Program-made: the position numbers and the translations under genes | Notes under the pieces: model-generated | What the model was told of the DNA's origin: nothing | Database searches by the model: none | Seen by the model: the letters and a program-made list of their open reading frames with translations, nothing else | Shown: piece after piece, positions 55,583 through 64,000 of the stretch | Layout: each line of letters opens with the position of its first letter | Numbering within the stretch: position 1 is the stretch's first letter | From: Rhodopirellula halodulae | GTDB lineage: Bacteria > Planctomycetota > Planctomycetia > Pirellulales > Pirellulaceae | Length of the DNA: 64,000 nucleotides | Assembly (NCBI RefSeq): GCF_020966775.1 | Contig: NZ_JAJKFV010000009.1 | Coordinates: forward strand, 186,001-250,000 | Reading direction: 5' to 3'

Positions 55583-56535
55583 TGAGCAGCGATGCATTGG
55601 GCGAATCCGGCACGGTGGCTGGCGCCGCAGAAGAGTCTTTGAAGCAGTACATGGCTTCGCATCGTCCCGCCGTGGAAGCCGCGTTGGCGGAGGCGTGTGC
55701 GGATCAACCGGGCATGCCGACTCGCTTGGCCGAAGCGATTCGTTACGCCGTTTTGGCACCGGGCAAGCGTCTGCGTCCGGTTTTGACGATCATGGCGGCG
55801 GAAGCATGCGGCGGTTCGGTCGCGTCCGCGATGCCAGCCGCGGTTTCCGTCGAACTGATTCATGCGTACTCGTTGATCCACGACGATTTGCCGGCGATGG
55901 ACGACGATGATCTGCGACGAGGCCGTCCGACAACTCACATTGAGTTCGACGAAGCGACCGCGATTTTGGCGGGGGACGCGTTGCAGTCGATGGCGTTCGC
56001 TCACTTGCATCGCCATGCGGTGGACGACACTCAGGCCGCGGCATGGATCGGAACACTGGCCACCGCGGCGGGACCCTCCGGATTGGTGGGAGGCCAGGCG
56101 GATGACTTGGATGCGGAAAAGCGCACGGTCGATGATTTCGGCGGCCCGGAGGCTGCTCGGACGCATTTGGAAGCCATCCATCATCGAAAGACGGGGGCTC
56201 TGTTCACAGCCTGTGCGGCGATGGGTGCAATTTCCGCCGGAGCCGACCAGCGTGCCGTTTCGGCCTTGACCAATTACGCTAGAGCGTTTGGACTCGCGTT
56301 TCAAATCACGGATGACTTGCTCGATTGCACCTCCACCGACGAACAGCTTGGCAAGCGAACGGGCAAGGACGATGGACGGGGCAAATTGACCTATCCCGGT
56401 TTGATGGGGCTGGATCGGGCGCGAGCCCACGCCGAGGCCATGATTCGCACGGCACACGAATCGCTCGAGTTGTTTGGAACAACCGGCCAGCGGTTAAGAA
56501 ACTTGGCGGACTTTGTTTTGGAGCGTACGAATTGA
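55582..56535 (+). CDS. ispA: Polyprenyl (geranyl/farnesyl-type) diphosphate synthase
   Basis: A 317-residue trans-prenyltransferase that condenses isopentenyl diphosphate with allylic diphosphates. The first aspartate-rich motif is DDLPAMD at 101-107 (in SLIHDDLPAMDDDDLRRGR), the second is DDLLD at 244-248 (AFQITDDLLD), with KRLRP near residue 62 and GDAL at 131-134. Chain length of the product cannot be fixed from the residues before the first motif. The start ATG overlaps the stop of xseB, and the stop TGA shares bases with the TTG start of dxs, so the three are probably translated together. Confidence 0.92.
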   Translation: MSSDALGESGTVAGAAEESLKQYMASHRPAVEAALAEACADQPGMPTRLAEAIRYAVLAPGKRLRPVLTIMAAEACGGSVASAMPAAVSVELIHAYSLIHDDLPAMDDDDLRRGRPTTHIEFDEATAILAGDALQSMAFAHLHRHAVDDTQAAAWIGTLATAAGPSGLVGGQADDLDAEKRTVDDFGGPEAARTHLEAIHHRKTGALFTACAAMGAISAGADQRAVSALTNYARAFGLAFQITDDLLDCTSTDEQLGKRTGKDDGRGKLTYPGLMGLDRARAHAEAMIRTAHESLELFGTTGQRLRNLADFVLERTN

Positions 56536-58439
56536 CTGATCAAAAACACCCTTTGCTGGCCGGCCTGCAGGATGCGACCCCCTTGGCCAATTGGTCTTCT
56601 GCGCAGCTGAACGATGCCGCCGTTGAAATTCGCGACGTGCTGTGCAACTTGCTGGCAACCCGCACGGCTCACTTCGCATCCAACTTGGGTGTGGTTGAAT
56701 TGTGCTTGGCGCTTCACAGCGAGTTTGATTTTCGTACCGACCGCTTGATTTGGGACACCGGCCACCAAGTTTACCCGCACAAGTTGGTGACGGGCCGCTA
56801 CGACCGATTCGAAACCATCCGCACCGCTGGCGGATTGATGGGTTACCCCAACCCGCACGAAAGCGTTTACGACTTGTTCATGACGGGCCACGCGGGTTGC
56901 AGTGTCAGCACCGCGGTTGGGCTGCGCAGTGGCGATGTCTTGATGGATCAGAAGGATCGTCGAACGGTCGCCGTGATTGGCGACGGTGCCTTCCCGTGTG
57001 GAGTTGTCTTTGAGGCGCTGAACAACGCCGGCGAGTTGGGCGACGACCTGACGATCGTGTTGAACGATAACAAAATGTCGATCTGTCATCGCACAGGATC
57101 AGTGGCTCAGTATCTGGATCGCTTGCGAGGCAATCCGTTCTACACCGGGCTGAAACACGAAGTCACGAAGTTGCTCGACCGAGTCCCCATGTTCGGGGAT
57201 CCGGCTGAACGACTGCTGGCGCAAATGAAAGAAGGTGTGAAAGCGGGCTTGCTCGGCGGAATGCTGTTCGAGGAATTGGGCATTCGCTACATCGGTCCCA
57301 TCGATGGTCACGACATCGCGTTGATGCAGAAGTATCTGCGTCTATGCAAAGAGACCCCCGGCCCGGTGTTGTTGCACGTGGTGACTGAAAAAGGACACGG
57401 TTACAAACCGGCCGCGGAAGACCCCGTGTTCTTCCACACGCCGCCGGCGTTCGAAGATCGTGGCGGCACACCGGTGACTCGTCGCAGCGAAGGCTGCCCG
57501 CCCTACACCACTCACGCTCGCGATGCGATTGGCAAGGCGATGGAGCGTGATTCGCGAGTCACGGTCATCACCGCGGCGATGTGCCAAGGAAACAAGCTCG
57601 AACCCGTTCGCGAAAAGTTTCCTGAACGGTTCTTCGACGTTGGGATTTGCGAATCGCACGCGGTCGCTTTCGCGGCGGGCCAGTGCAAAACCGGCATGCG
57701 TCCGATCGTGGATATTTACAGCACTTTCCTGCAACGCAGCTACGACCAGATCTTCCAAGAAGTCGCTCTGCAAGATTTACCGGTCGTGTTCATGATGGAC
57801 CGAGCGGGGCTGACGGCGCCTGATGGTCCGACGCACCATGGTGTGTACGACATCGGATACATGCGTTTGTTCCCCAACATGGTCATGATGGCACCCGGAT
57901 ACGCCCAAGAGCTGCCGATGATGCTCGACAAAGCGTTGACGCTGGATCATCCCGCCGGGATCCGTTATCCGAAAGCCTCTGCTCTCGAAGCGTCGCACAC
58001 ACCTGCACCGATCGAAGTCGGAAAAGCCGAATGGATTCGCGAAGGCACCGACGGGACGATCGTGGCATATGGAGCGATGCTCGAACAAGCCATCGCCGCG
58101 GCCGAGCAGTTGTCGGGCGAATTGGACATGGGCGTTGTGAACGCTCGTTTTGTCAAACCGATCGATGCCGAGATGGTTGCCAAGTCACTCGAAGACGGTC
58201 GCTTTGTGGTGACTTTGGAAGAAGGCACCGTGGTCGGCGGGTTCGGTTCGGCGTTCCTTGAGTCCGCTGTCGATCAACGATTGGACACTCGCGCGATTCA
58301 CCGCTTGGCTTTGCCGGACGAGTTTGTCTTGCACGGCGACCGTTCGCAGTTGCTGGACGAGAGTCAGCTTTCTTCCAATAAAATTGCCCAAGTTTGCCGA
58401 GAGGCGGCTTCGGAGATTGGTTCCCAGGTTGGTGTATGA
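56532..58439 (+). CDS. dxs: 1-deoxy-D-xylulose-5-phosphate synthase
   Basis: A 635-residue DXS that makes the first intermediate of the methylerythritol phosphate pathway from pyruvate and glyceraldehyde 3-phosphate with thiamine diphosphate. Motifs include DTGHQVYPHKLVTGR, IGDGAFPCG with the cofactor-binding NDNKMSI, ICESHAVAFAAGQ, and MMDRAGLTAPDGPTHHGVYD. The segment after the first His is GHAGCSVSTAVG where most DXS proteins have GHSSTSISAALG, an unusual variant. TTG at 56532 overlaps the ispA stop by TTGA. The ATGA junction with nadK follows. Confidence 0.92.
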   Translation: MTDQKHPLLAGLQDATPLANWSSAQLNDAAVEIRDVLCNLLATRTAHFASNLGVVELCLALHSEFDFRTDRLIWDTGHQVYPHKLVTGRYDRFETIRTAGGLMGYPNPHESVYDLFMTGHAGCSVSTAVGLRSGDVLMDQKDRRTVAVIGDGAFPCGVVFEALNNAGELGDDLTIVLNDNKMSICHRTGSVAQYLDRLRGNPFYTGLKHEVTKLLDRVPMFGDPAERLLAQMKEGVKAGLLGGMLFEELGIRYIGPIDGHDIALMQKYLRLCKETPGPVLLHVVTEKGHGYKPAAEDPVFFHTPPAFEDRGGTPVTRRSEGCPPYTTHARDAIGKAMERDSRVTVITAAMCQGNKLEPVREKFPERFFDVGICESHAVAFAAGQCKTGMRPIVDIYSTFLQRSYDQIFQEVALQDLPVVFMMDRAGLTAPDGPTHHGVYDIGYMRLFPNMVMMAPGYAQELPMMLDKALTLDHPAGIRYPKASALEASHTPAPIEVGKAEWIREGTDGTIVAYGAMLEQAIAAAEQLSGELDMGVVNARFVKPIDAEMVAKSLEDGRFVVTLEEGTVVGGFGSAFLESAVDQRLDTRAIHRLALPDEFVLHGDRSQLLDESQLSSNKIAQVCREAASEIGSQVGV

Positions 58440-59326
58440 CCTCTTCCCGCGGTGAAGTTCCGGATTGGTGCGGTTGTGATCGACCGCCACGGATCGTTGT
58501 GTTGGGTGCACCTGACAAAAACAACGTCTCGTCGGCGTGGAAGCGATTGCGACCAACGATCCAATCGCATGCGGAACTGATCGCGGCGGACTTTGAGTTC
58601 ACTTACGACTTCGAAGGCCAAGACATCGATTTGGTCATCGTGATTGGCGGCGATGGATCGATCCTGCAATCGGCTCGTCAGATGGGAACCAACCAAATTC
58701 CCGTGTTGGGGATCAACTGCGGGCGTTTGGGGTTCTTGGCGGCTTTGTCGCCCGAGGATTTCCTCGATGCTTGGCCCAAAGTCTGCTCGGGTGATTTTGA
58801 CATCATTCATCACCTGATGTTGGAGGTCCAACTCGTTCGCGGTGACCAAGTGATCGCCCAATCGATGGCGTTGAACGAGGCCGCGATTTTGAACGGGCCT
58901 CCGTTCTCGATTCTGGACATCGATTTGTTCGCCGACGATGAATTGGCGACCCAGTATCGATGCGATGGTTTGATTGTGGCAACTCCCGTTGGATCCACCG
59001 CTCACAACCTGTCCGCCGGCGGTCCGATTTTACGTCGCCAGTTGCAAGCGATTGTGATTTCGCCGATCAGTCCTCACACGTTGACCTACCGACCACTAGT
59101 GGATTCGGCCGACACGCGATTGGAATTGGCGGTTACCGAACCCAATGAGTCAACCAGCATCGTGGTTGATGGTCGTATTCTAGGAAAGCTCGAGTCAGGA
59201 GACCGCGTCCGTGTGCACCGCGCAACCGTGGCGTTTGAAATGATGCGTGTACCAGGCCAGAACGATTATCGAACTCTGCGTGAGAAGCTCGGTTGGTCGG
59301 GGCGTTTGGCGCTGCGTCAGCATTGA
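58436..59326 (+). CDS. nadK: NAD kinase
   Basis: A 296-residue ATP-NAD kinase that makes NADP. It has VIGGDGSILQSARQ (GGDG motif at about residue 60), NCGRLGFLA, VATPVGSTAHNLSAGGPI, and a C-terminal beta region. The ATG overlaps the dxs stop by four bases (ATGA), which fits one transcription unit with xseB, ispA and dxs. NADPH from this pathway is used by later steps of isoprenoid synthesis, which may explain the linkage (inference). Confidence 0.92.
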   Translation: MTSSRGEVPDWCGCDRPPRIVVLGAPDKNNVSSAWKRLRPTIQSHAELIAADFEFTYDFEGQDIDLVIVIGGDGSILQSARQMGTNQIPVLGINCGRLGFLAALSPEDFLDAWPKVCSGDFDIIHHLMLEVQLVRGDQVIAQSMALNEAAILNGPPFSILDIDLFADDELATQYRCDGLIVATPVGSTAHNLSAGGPILRRQLQAIVISPISPHTLTYRPLVDSADTRLELAVTEPNESTSIVVDGRILGKLESGDRVRVHRATVAFEMMRVPGQNDYRTLREKLGWSGRLALRQH

Positions 59327-59354
59327 TCACCGCTGAGTAAGGTTCGCGTTGTCG

Positions 59355-60020
59355 ATGATCGAAATTGTGTGGCAGACCGAAGCTTGCCTGGTCGCCAATA
59401 AGCCCGCAGGTTTGTCGACCACGTCGCCTCCGGGAACGGATAGTCTCGAGTCTTGCTTGCGCGAACAGCTTCGTGTCGCGAAGGAACCGTGCGACTATCT
59501 CACCGCCGTGCACCGGTTGGATCGCCCCGTCTCGGGATTGGTCTTGCTGGCTCGTCGCAAGAAGGCGGCGCGGTTACTCAGCGAACAGTTCCGTGTTCGT
59601 TCTGTACGGAAACTGTATGTTGCCGAAGTCGTCGGTGACGCGAGAAGTGTTTGTGATCCTGGGGTTTGGACTGACTACTTGGCCAAGGTGCCGGAACAGG
59701 CTCGTGGCGAGGTGGTGTCGGAGCAACATCCGAACGCGAAGCACGCTGAAACGCGGGTGAGTTGCCTGAGTTTCGACTCGGAACGCAACGTTTCGCGGTT
59801 AGAACTGCGTCCCGTGACGGGTCGGATGCATCAATTGAGAATCCAATGTGCCCATCGGGGGAACGCCATGGTCGGCGATTCGTTGTATGGCGAAGAGGCT
59901 CCGGATGAGTCGCAGGCAAACTCCGAGAACCCACTGCATCTCGTTTCGGCAAAGCTCGAATTTCGAGACCCAACCAACGGTCGAGCCATAACGGTTGAGC
60001 TACCAACGCTCCCGTTTTAA
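59355..60020 (+). CDS. RluA-family pseudouridine synthase
   Basis: A 221-residue protein with the RluA catalytic motif HRLDRPVSGLVLLAR (catalytic Asp near residue 53), LVANKPAGLSTTSPPG near the N-terminus, and RPVTGRMHQLRIQ, which is the family's third motif. It lacks an S4 domain and the C-terminal extensions of larger RluA enzymes. ATG at 59355 is preferred over TTG at 59349. It follows nadK by 28 bases. The RNA target cannot be determined from sequence. Confidence 0.9.
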   Translation: MIEIVWQTEACLVANKPAGLSTTSPPGTDSLESCLREQLRVAKEPCDYLTAVHRLDRPVSGLVLLARRKKAARLLSEQFRVRSVRKLYVAEVVGDARSVCDPGVWTDYLAKVPEQARGEVVSEQHPNAKHAETRVSCLSFDSERNVSRLELRPVTGRMHQLRIQCAHRGNAMVGDSLYGEEAPDESQANSENPLHLVSAKLEFRDPTNGRAITVELPTLPF

Positions 60021-60142
60021 CGCACGCATTGTGACTTCAATCCAAGCGGAATGGCGCGAGCCATCCGGTGCGAGCTACCCCCGTTCGAACGCGATTCCGG
60101 CAATCCGTCCCAACCCTGACCTCATTCTCGCCAGTCCACCGC

Positions 60143-62026
60143 TCACTGGTTAGGGACGGCAAATCTCAATGGGTTCAGTTGCAAATTCGGATTCGCTTTC
60201 CGCAATTGGTTCAATCCTGTTTCCGTGATCCCCGTGCGTTGCACGTCCAACGTTTTTAACTTGGGCATCGCTATCAGACTCGGGACCAACGCATCTGTCA
60301 CTTCGCTGCCGCTCAACCACAGTGTGGTGATCGATTGCGGCAACGCATCACCGATCGCATCGTCAACGTGAGTGAAGCTTAGGTCGAGTTCTCGCATCTC
60401 GGTCGTACCACGTAGCAGTTCCCCGACCTGCGAAGTCACTCCGGTCGCCTCCAGACTCAACTGATCCATCACGACCGTGTCGGAAATCAAACGTCGAACG
60501 TCTGCATCACCAACGGGCAAACGTGAAAGGTCGCACCATGTCAAACCCGACAAGGATGGCTGGTGCGCCAACCCTGACTGACTAATCTCGCATCCCGCCA
60601 GACACAAGGTTCCGATGGCACCGTCGATTGGGTTCGAAAGTAGGTGAGCGTCATCGACTCGCAGCGAACGCTGGACCTGTGCCGGGGAGCAAACTTCTTC
60701 GCTGAAACGTCGGATCATTGCGTCCGTTTCCGAAGACGCGTCCAAACGGTTTGAATAAAGATCAACAAGGTATTTCAGTAAATCACGTCTCGCGTCCGTC
60801 CCGGCAACGTCCATCAAATGATGGGTGTGCAAACTGGATTGCGAGTACCAACGTGAGAGATCTGGTTGGGATTGGATTTTGTTTCGCGTCCCACGCAATT
60901 CTTCCAGCGTCGCGATTGGAACACCCGCGATCAACGCTTGGTAGCGAGCCAATTGCAATCGCGGCGATTCCCATCCGCCGACGAAGGCCAAGCCATCTGC
61001 GTAACGCAGCGATTCCATGTAACCCGCGATACCCTCGATCAACCAAAAATCCTTCGTGGTCGCCGTCGGCAATGCGAGATTGCTGTTTGGACGCCGCCGA
61101 GTCGCATGTGCGGAGGCTTCGGTGAACAGTTGGTGACAGACCTCATGGTGCAACGTTGCTAGATCGCGAGCGGGAAAGAAGAACGACATTCGTTGTGTGT
61201 CGCTGTAGAAACCGGTGGACGCGGCGACGGCTGCGGCGTCGGTCTCTTGAAAGGCGTTCTGAATGGTCGCACGATATTGATTGGCATCGGCCAATAAGAC
61301 CACTCGATGGCGTCCGCGTGATTTCAACCGAGTGCGAGGCGACAACGTTGCCAAATGTTCGGACGCGGTGGTGGTGTCCAGATTCCAGTCCTTGGCGAGC
61401 AAAGCGATCTGGTCGCGGCCTTCCCAAACGGGAAAGAAAACTTGCGTCCACACCCAATACTCTCGCTCGAGGGCTTCGGCGACACGTTTGGATTCGAGGT
61501 CGCTAGCTCGGCTGAGGATTTCGAAATGATCCGTCTGCCAAACGCGAAATGATCCGGGCCGCCAGTCGAGAAGGTTGGGCGCGACACGGCCTCGTCGCTG
61601 CGTGATCATGACATCCGCGTCAGCGGGCAAGCCAAACAATCCACGAATTCGCGAGTCCGACGGCGATTCGCGGTGTGCTCGCCAAAGTTCGATGTAGGCG
61701 TTCCAGATTTGATCGGCTGCGTTGGGCGAACCGGAACGAGCCGCTACATTCGCCGTTTTACGAGATGGCTTGCCCGATGCGTCGACCAGCGGCGAAAGTG
61801 TCTTGGGGTCAGTCGCGGCAGGCAGTGGAATGAAAGCCGTCGTGCGATCGATTTTGTCCCACTCCGGTTTCGTTTCCAACGCTTCCTCAGCAAAGGACCG
61901 AGAGGCGGAACCGAACAAAACGGAGAAAAACGAGAACGCGATCAGGTATAGTATGCCACTTGCTCGTTTCGACGATGCGACTCCCTCCCCCAACCCCCAC
62001 CTATCAAACCGGTTCTTGCTCACCAT
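60143..62026 (-). CDS. Secreted putative metalloprotease with C-terminal leucine-rich repeats
   Basis: About 627 residues. A signal or membrane segment lies near the N-terminus (SGILYLIAFSFFSVLFGSA). The middle has HEVCH at about 294-298, a zinc-peptidase-like motif, in a setting (ARDLATLHHEVCHQLF) reminiscent of DUF1570-type proteins, with a downstream EGIAGYMESLRY. The last 170 residues have leucine-rich repeats (LDLSFTHVDD, LWLSGSEVTD, LDVQRTGITE). The ATG at 62026 overlaps, on the other strand, the sulfatase start (CATG); a later TTG in GEGVASSKRA is possible. Protease activity is inferred. Confidence 0.7.
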   Translation of the reverse strand: MVSKNRFDRWGLGEGVASSKRASGILYLIAFSFFSVLFGSASRSFAEEALETKPEWDKIDRTTAFIPLPAATDPKTLSPLVDASGKPSRKTANVAARSGSPNAADQIWNAYIELWRAHRESPSDSRIRGLFGLPADADVMITQRRGRVAPNLLDWRPGSFRVWQTDHFEILSRASDLESKRVAEALEREYWVWTQVFFPVWEGRDQIALLAKDWNLDTTTASEHLATLSPRTRLKSRGRHRVVLLADANQYRATIQNAFQETDAAAVAASTGFYSDTQRMSFFFPARDLATLHHEVCHQLFTEASAHATRRRPNSNLALPTATTKDFWLIEGIAGYMESLRYADGLAFVGGWESPRLQLARYQALIAGVPIATLEELRGTRNKIQSQPDLSRWYSQSSLHTHHLMDVAGTDARRDLLKYLVDLYSNRLDASSETDAMIRRFSEEVCSPAQVQRSLRVDDAHLLSNPIDGAIGTLCLAGCEISQSGLAHQPSLSGLTWCDLSRLPVGDADVRRLISDTVVMDQLSLEATGVTSQVGELLRGTTEMRELDLSFTHVDDAIGDALPQSITTLWLSGSEVTDALVPSLIAMPKLKTLDVQRTGITETGLNQLRKANPNLQLNPLRFAVPNQ

Positions 62027-63626
62027 GCGAAACGATTCGACTTCGTTCACTCGTGCGTTCTCTGTTCCGCGGCCCCACCGCGAACAGTTTTTGGATTGCT
62101 TTGCCTGGGCCATCATGGCGTTGGGTTTCATAGCGGTTTCAGTCCTTGGTCAGGCGTCGAGCCAAGCAACGGAACGGAATGTTTTGTTCATTATCACGGA
62201 TGACGAGAGTCCGACGCTGGGATGCTACGGCGACCAGGCGGCCGTGACGCCAGCCATCGATGCGATCGCAGCCGACGGGATGGTGTTCCGAAACGCTTTC
62301 GCCACCACCGCTTCATGCAGTGCCAGCCGCAGCGTGGTGATGAGCGGGTTGCACAACCATCGTAACGGACAGTTTGGACACCAGCACCACTACCACAAAT
62401 TTGGATCGTTCAACGATGTCGCCGCTTTGTCACTGCCTCGCGTGATGGCCAACGAAGGCTATCGCACCGGCCACATTGGCAAGTATCACGTGGCACCGGA
62501 AAGTGTTTATCACTACGAGACTTACTTGAAAGCCAACTCACGCAGCGCGGTCGAAATGGCCAACGCCGCGAAAGATTTTCTGACGAACACCGAGGACGAT
62601 CGTCCATTTCTATTGTACTTCGGGACTTCTGATCCGCACCGTGGTGGCGGAGTGGACAAGACATCCGATTTGGAGCTCAAGCCAGACTTGTTCGGCAACA
62701 AGCCTCGAAAAGGGGCTTACCCCGGCGTGGACGAAGTGTTTTTCAAACCGGAGGACGTGGTCGTTCCTGATTTCCTGCCGGACACCCCAGAAACGCGAGC
62801 CGAGCTAGCTCAGTACTACCAATCGTGTGCCCGGGTGGATCAGGGCGTCGCTCGATTGGTCGAGATACTGAAAGAAGCGGATCTTTACGACAAAACCATG
62901 ATCATCTTCACCAGCGATCATGGGATGGCATTTGCTGGCGGTAAAACGACGGTCTACGAAGGCGGATTGCGGGTCCCGATGGTCGTGCGTGATCCCTATC
63001 AATCGAAACGAGGCGTCGAAAGCGACTCGATGATCAGTCACATCGATCTGACGCCGACGATGTTGGACTTTGCCGGTGGTTTGAACAAGGAAACGAACGC
63101 GCCCAAGAAACTGGTGCCGGCTCGCAAACTACGCAATGAAATGGGCGTGTCACCACAAGACAACCACAATGGGAACGAGCCTTTTGACCACTACCATGGT
63201 CGTAGCTGGATGGATGTTCTCGCGGATCCGGACAAGCCTCATCACGACGAGATCTTCGCCTCGCACACCTTCCACGAGATCCAGATGTACTATCCGATGC
63301 GAGTCATTCGTGATGGGAAGTACAAGCTGATCTGGAACATCGCTCACGCGTTGGACTATCCGTTTGCGAGCGATTTGTGGGCCGCGAGTTCCTGGCAGGC
63401 TCAACTGGCAAAGGGTTTGGACGCGCCGTACGGTCAGCGAACGGTTGGCAAGTACATTCATCGCCCCGAGTTTGAGCTTTATGACATCGAGGCCGATCCC
63501 AACGAGTCCACCAATCTGGCGATCAGCAGCAGTCACACGGAAGTCTTGAAGGCTTACCAAGCCAAGCTGAAGGCCATGCAGAAAAAGTATGATGACCCGT
63601 GGATCATGAAGTGGGACTACGAGTGA
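62025..63626 (+). CDS. Sulfatase
   Basis: A 533-residue arylsulfatase-type enzyme. After a hydrophobic segment (ALGFIAVSVLGQASSQA) comes NVLFIITDDESPTLGCYGD, the metal-binding start, and CSASR with Cys98, the residue modified to formylglycine. ITFTSDHGMA-type motifs appear as IIFTSDHGMAFAG. The family cleaves sulfate esters from polysaccharides and is strongly expanded in marine planctomycetes. Export is predicted. ATG at 62025 or 62115 are both possible starts; the first is used because it supplies a charged N-terminus before the hydrophobic part. An adjacent divergent gene shares the start region. Confidence 0.92.
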   Translation: MRNDSTSFTRAFSVPRPHREQFLDCFAWAIMALGFIAVSVLGQASSQATERNVLFIITDDESPTLGCYGDQAAVTPAIDAIAADGMVFRNAFATTASCSASRSVVMSGLHNHRNGQFGHQHHYHKFGSFNDVAALSLPRVMANEGYRTGHIGKYHVAPESVYHYETYLKANSRSAVEMANAAKDFLTNTEDDRPFLLYFGTSDPHRGGGVDKTSDLELKPDLFGNKPRKGAYPGVDEVFFKPEDVVVPDFLPDTPETRAELAQYYQSCARVDQGVARLVEILKEADLYDKTMIIFTSDHGMAFAGGKTTVYEGGLRVPMVVRDPYQSKRGVESDSMISHIDLTPTMLDFAGGLNKETNAPKKLVPARKLRNEMGVSPQDNHNGNEPFDHYHGRSWMDVLADPDKPHHDEIFASHTFHEIQMYYPMRVIRDGKYKLIWNIAHALDYPFASDLWAASSWQAQLAKGLDAPYGQRTVGKYIHRPEFELYDIEADPNESTNLAISSSHTEVLKAYQAKLKAMQKKYDDPWIMKWDYE

Positions 63627-63709
63627 GTCTCTGACAGCATCTCGACCACACTTTACGGGGTGACTTGAAATGCTTGCCCCGAATAGCAATTTCGTAGCGC
63701 TGCGAAGCG

Positions 63710-63988
63710 CTACAGATGTAGTGGCAGAAACCGTTTGGTTTCGTCATCGGCTTTTGCCTTGGGAGGATCAATCCAAGGCACGCGCTGGTCTTCATCGAGG
63801 TAGCTGGAAATCTTGGCTCGCGTTGCTTTGACGAGCGCGGCCAGGATGTCTCGTTCGCTGGCACCTTCCGTTTCCAACCCGTCCAAATTCGCGACGCGTC
63901 CGCAAAGACGGCCGGCTTCGTTTCGGCGGATGTAGACGACACAACCAAACGCGGGTTGGTCACCACTGGTAGTCGGCAGCGAAGTCAT
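63710..63988 (-). CDS. Small HicB-like protein
   Basis: A 92-residue protein with GCVVYIRRNEAGRLCGRVANLDGLETEGASERD, where the VANLDGLETEGASE segment resembles the HicB/UPF0150 domain (pattern V-x-LPG-x2-TEG-x-S-x2-E). Helices with ILAALVKATRAKISSYL follow. The ATG at 63988 has AAGGAT about six bases upstream. HicB domains occur in toxin-antitoxin pairs with HicA; no HicA-like gene is visible, but the window ends 12 bases beyond its start. The resemblance is weak. Confidence 0.65.
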   Translation of the reverse strand: MTSLPTTSGDQPAFGCVVYIRRNEAGRLCGRVANLDGLETEGASERDILAALVKATRAKISSYLDEDQRVPWIDPPKAKADDETKRFLPLHL

Positions 63989-64000
63989 GCGGATCCTTCT

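Noticed and set aside
1-64000. tRNA and rRNA genes, insertion sequences, prophage
   Set aside because: No T-loop-like GTTCGAATC context with a cloverleaf, no rRNA-like conserved blocks and no transposase or phage structural protein was recognised by eye; a tRNAscan-SE run would be decisive.

Overview
The window looks like chromosomal DNA of a marine planctomycete, most likely Rhodopirellula or a close Pirellulaceae relative. The grounds are family content, not a database match: paired DUF1549/DUF1553 and DUF1501 proteins with CxxCH motifs, a LamG/DUF1587-1592-1588-1585 protein with its DUF1552 partner, a CSASR-type sulfatase, GC-rich coding sequence with few Shine-Dalgarno sites, many GTG/TTG starts, and several families of short palindromic repeats between genes. 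No rRNA, tRNA, insertion sequence, CRISPR array or prophage was seen.

Layout. 1-4298: the 3' part of a very long peptidase (VHL-beta domain, S9 dipeptidyl-peptidase and DUF885 metallopeptidase in one chain). 4517-7815: a lipoprotein, an alpha/beta hydrolase and a secreted protein. 7984-14950: a giant WD40/cytochrome-type DUF1549-DUF1553 protein followed by its Tat-exported DUF1501 partner. 15058-20957 (minus strand): a membrane spermidine-synthase-like protein, aconitase A and a MATE exporter. 21230-24918: a multi-pass membrane protein convergent with, and overlapping, a fatty acyl-AMP ligase carrying its own acyl-carrier domain. 26076-28874: aconitase B. 29179-34443: a second planctomycete cytochrome cluster (DUF1592-type, DUF1552, DUF3500-like). 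34539-37487: an amidohydrolase/beta-lactamase-fold fusion. 37501-38167: a DUF559 endonuclease-like gene between two copies of a large structured repeat. 38352-42367: type II thioesterase, LptF/LptG permease, glycosyltransferase, orphan ParA. 42535-46930: choloylglycine-hydrolase family protein, another DUF1501 protein, an enolase-superfamily enzyme. 47197-52540: a coupled GH57 glycosidase-kinase pair, a membrane protein and a Nudix hydrolase. 52585-54974: a possible structured leader, a 29-residue very basic protein, then a repeat array that has copied the 3' end of a coiled-coil gene twice. 55148-60020: xseB, polyprenyl synthase, dxs, nadK and a pseudouridine synthase. 60143-63988: a putative metalloprotease with leucine-rich repeats, a sulfatase and a small HicB-like protein.

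How the genes relate. The clearest functional unit is xseB-ispA-dxs-nadK: each junction overlaps by one to four bases, and ispA and dxs supply isoprenoid precursors. The two cytochrome-domain clusters and the sulfatase fit the polysaccharide-degrading life of these bacteria, although the roles of the DUF families are unproven. Both aconitase types are present and about 7 kb apart.

The most unusual material lies in the repeats: the DUF559 gene whose stop codon lies inside a flanking repeat, and the REP-linked tandem copying of a gene's 3' end at 52.9-53.6 kb.
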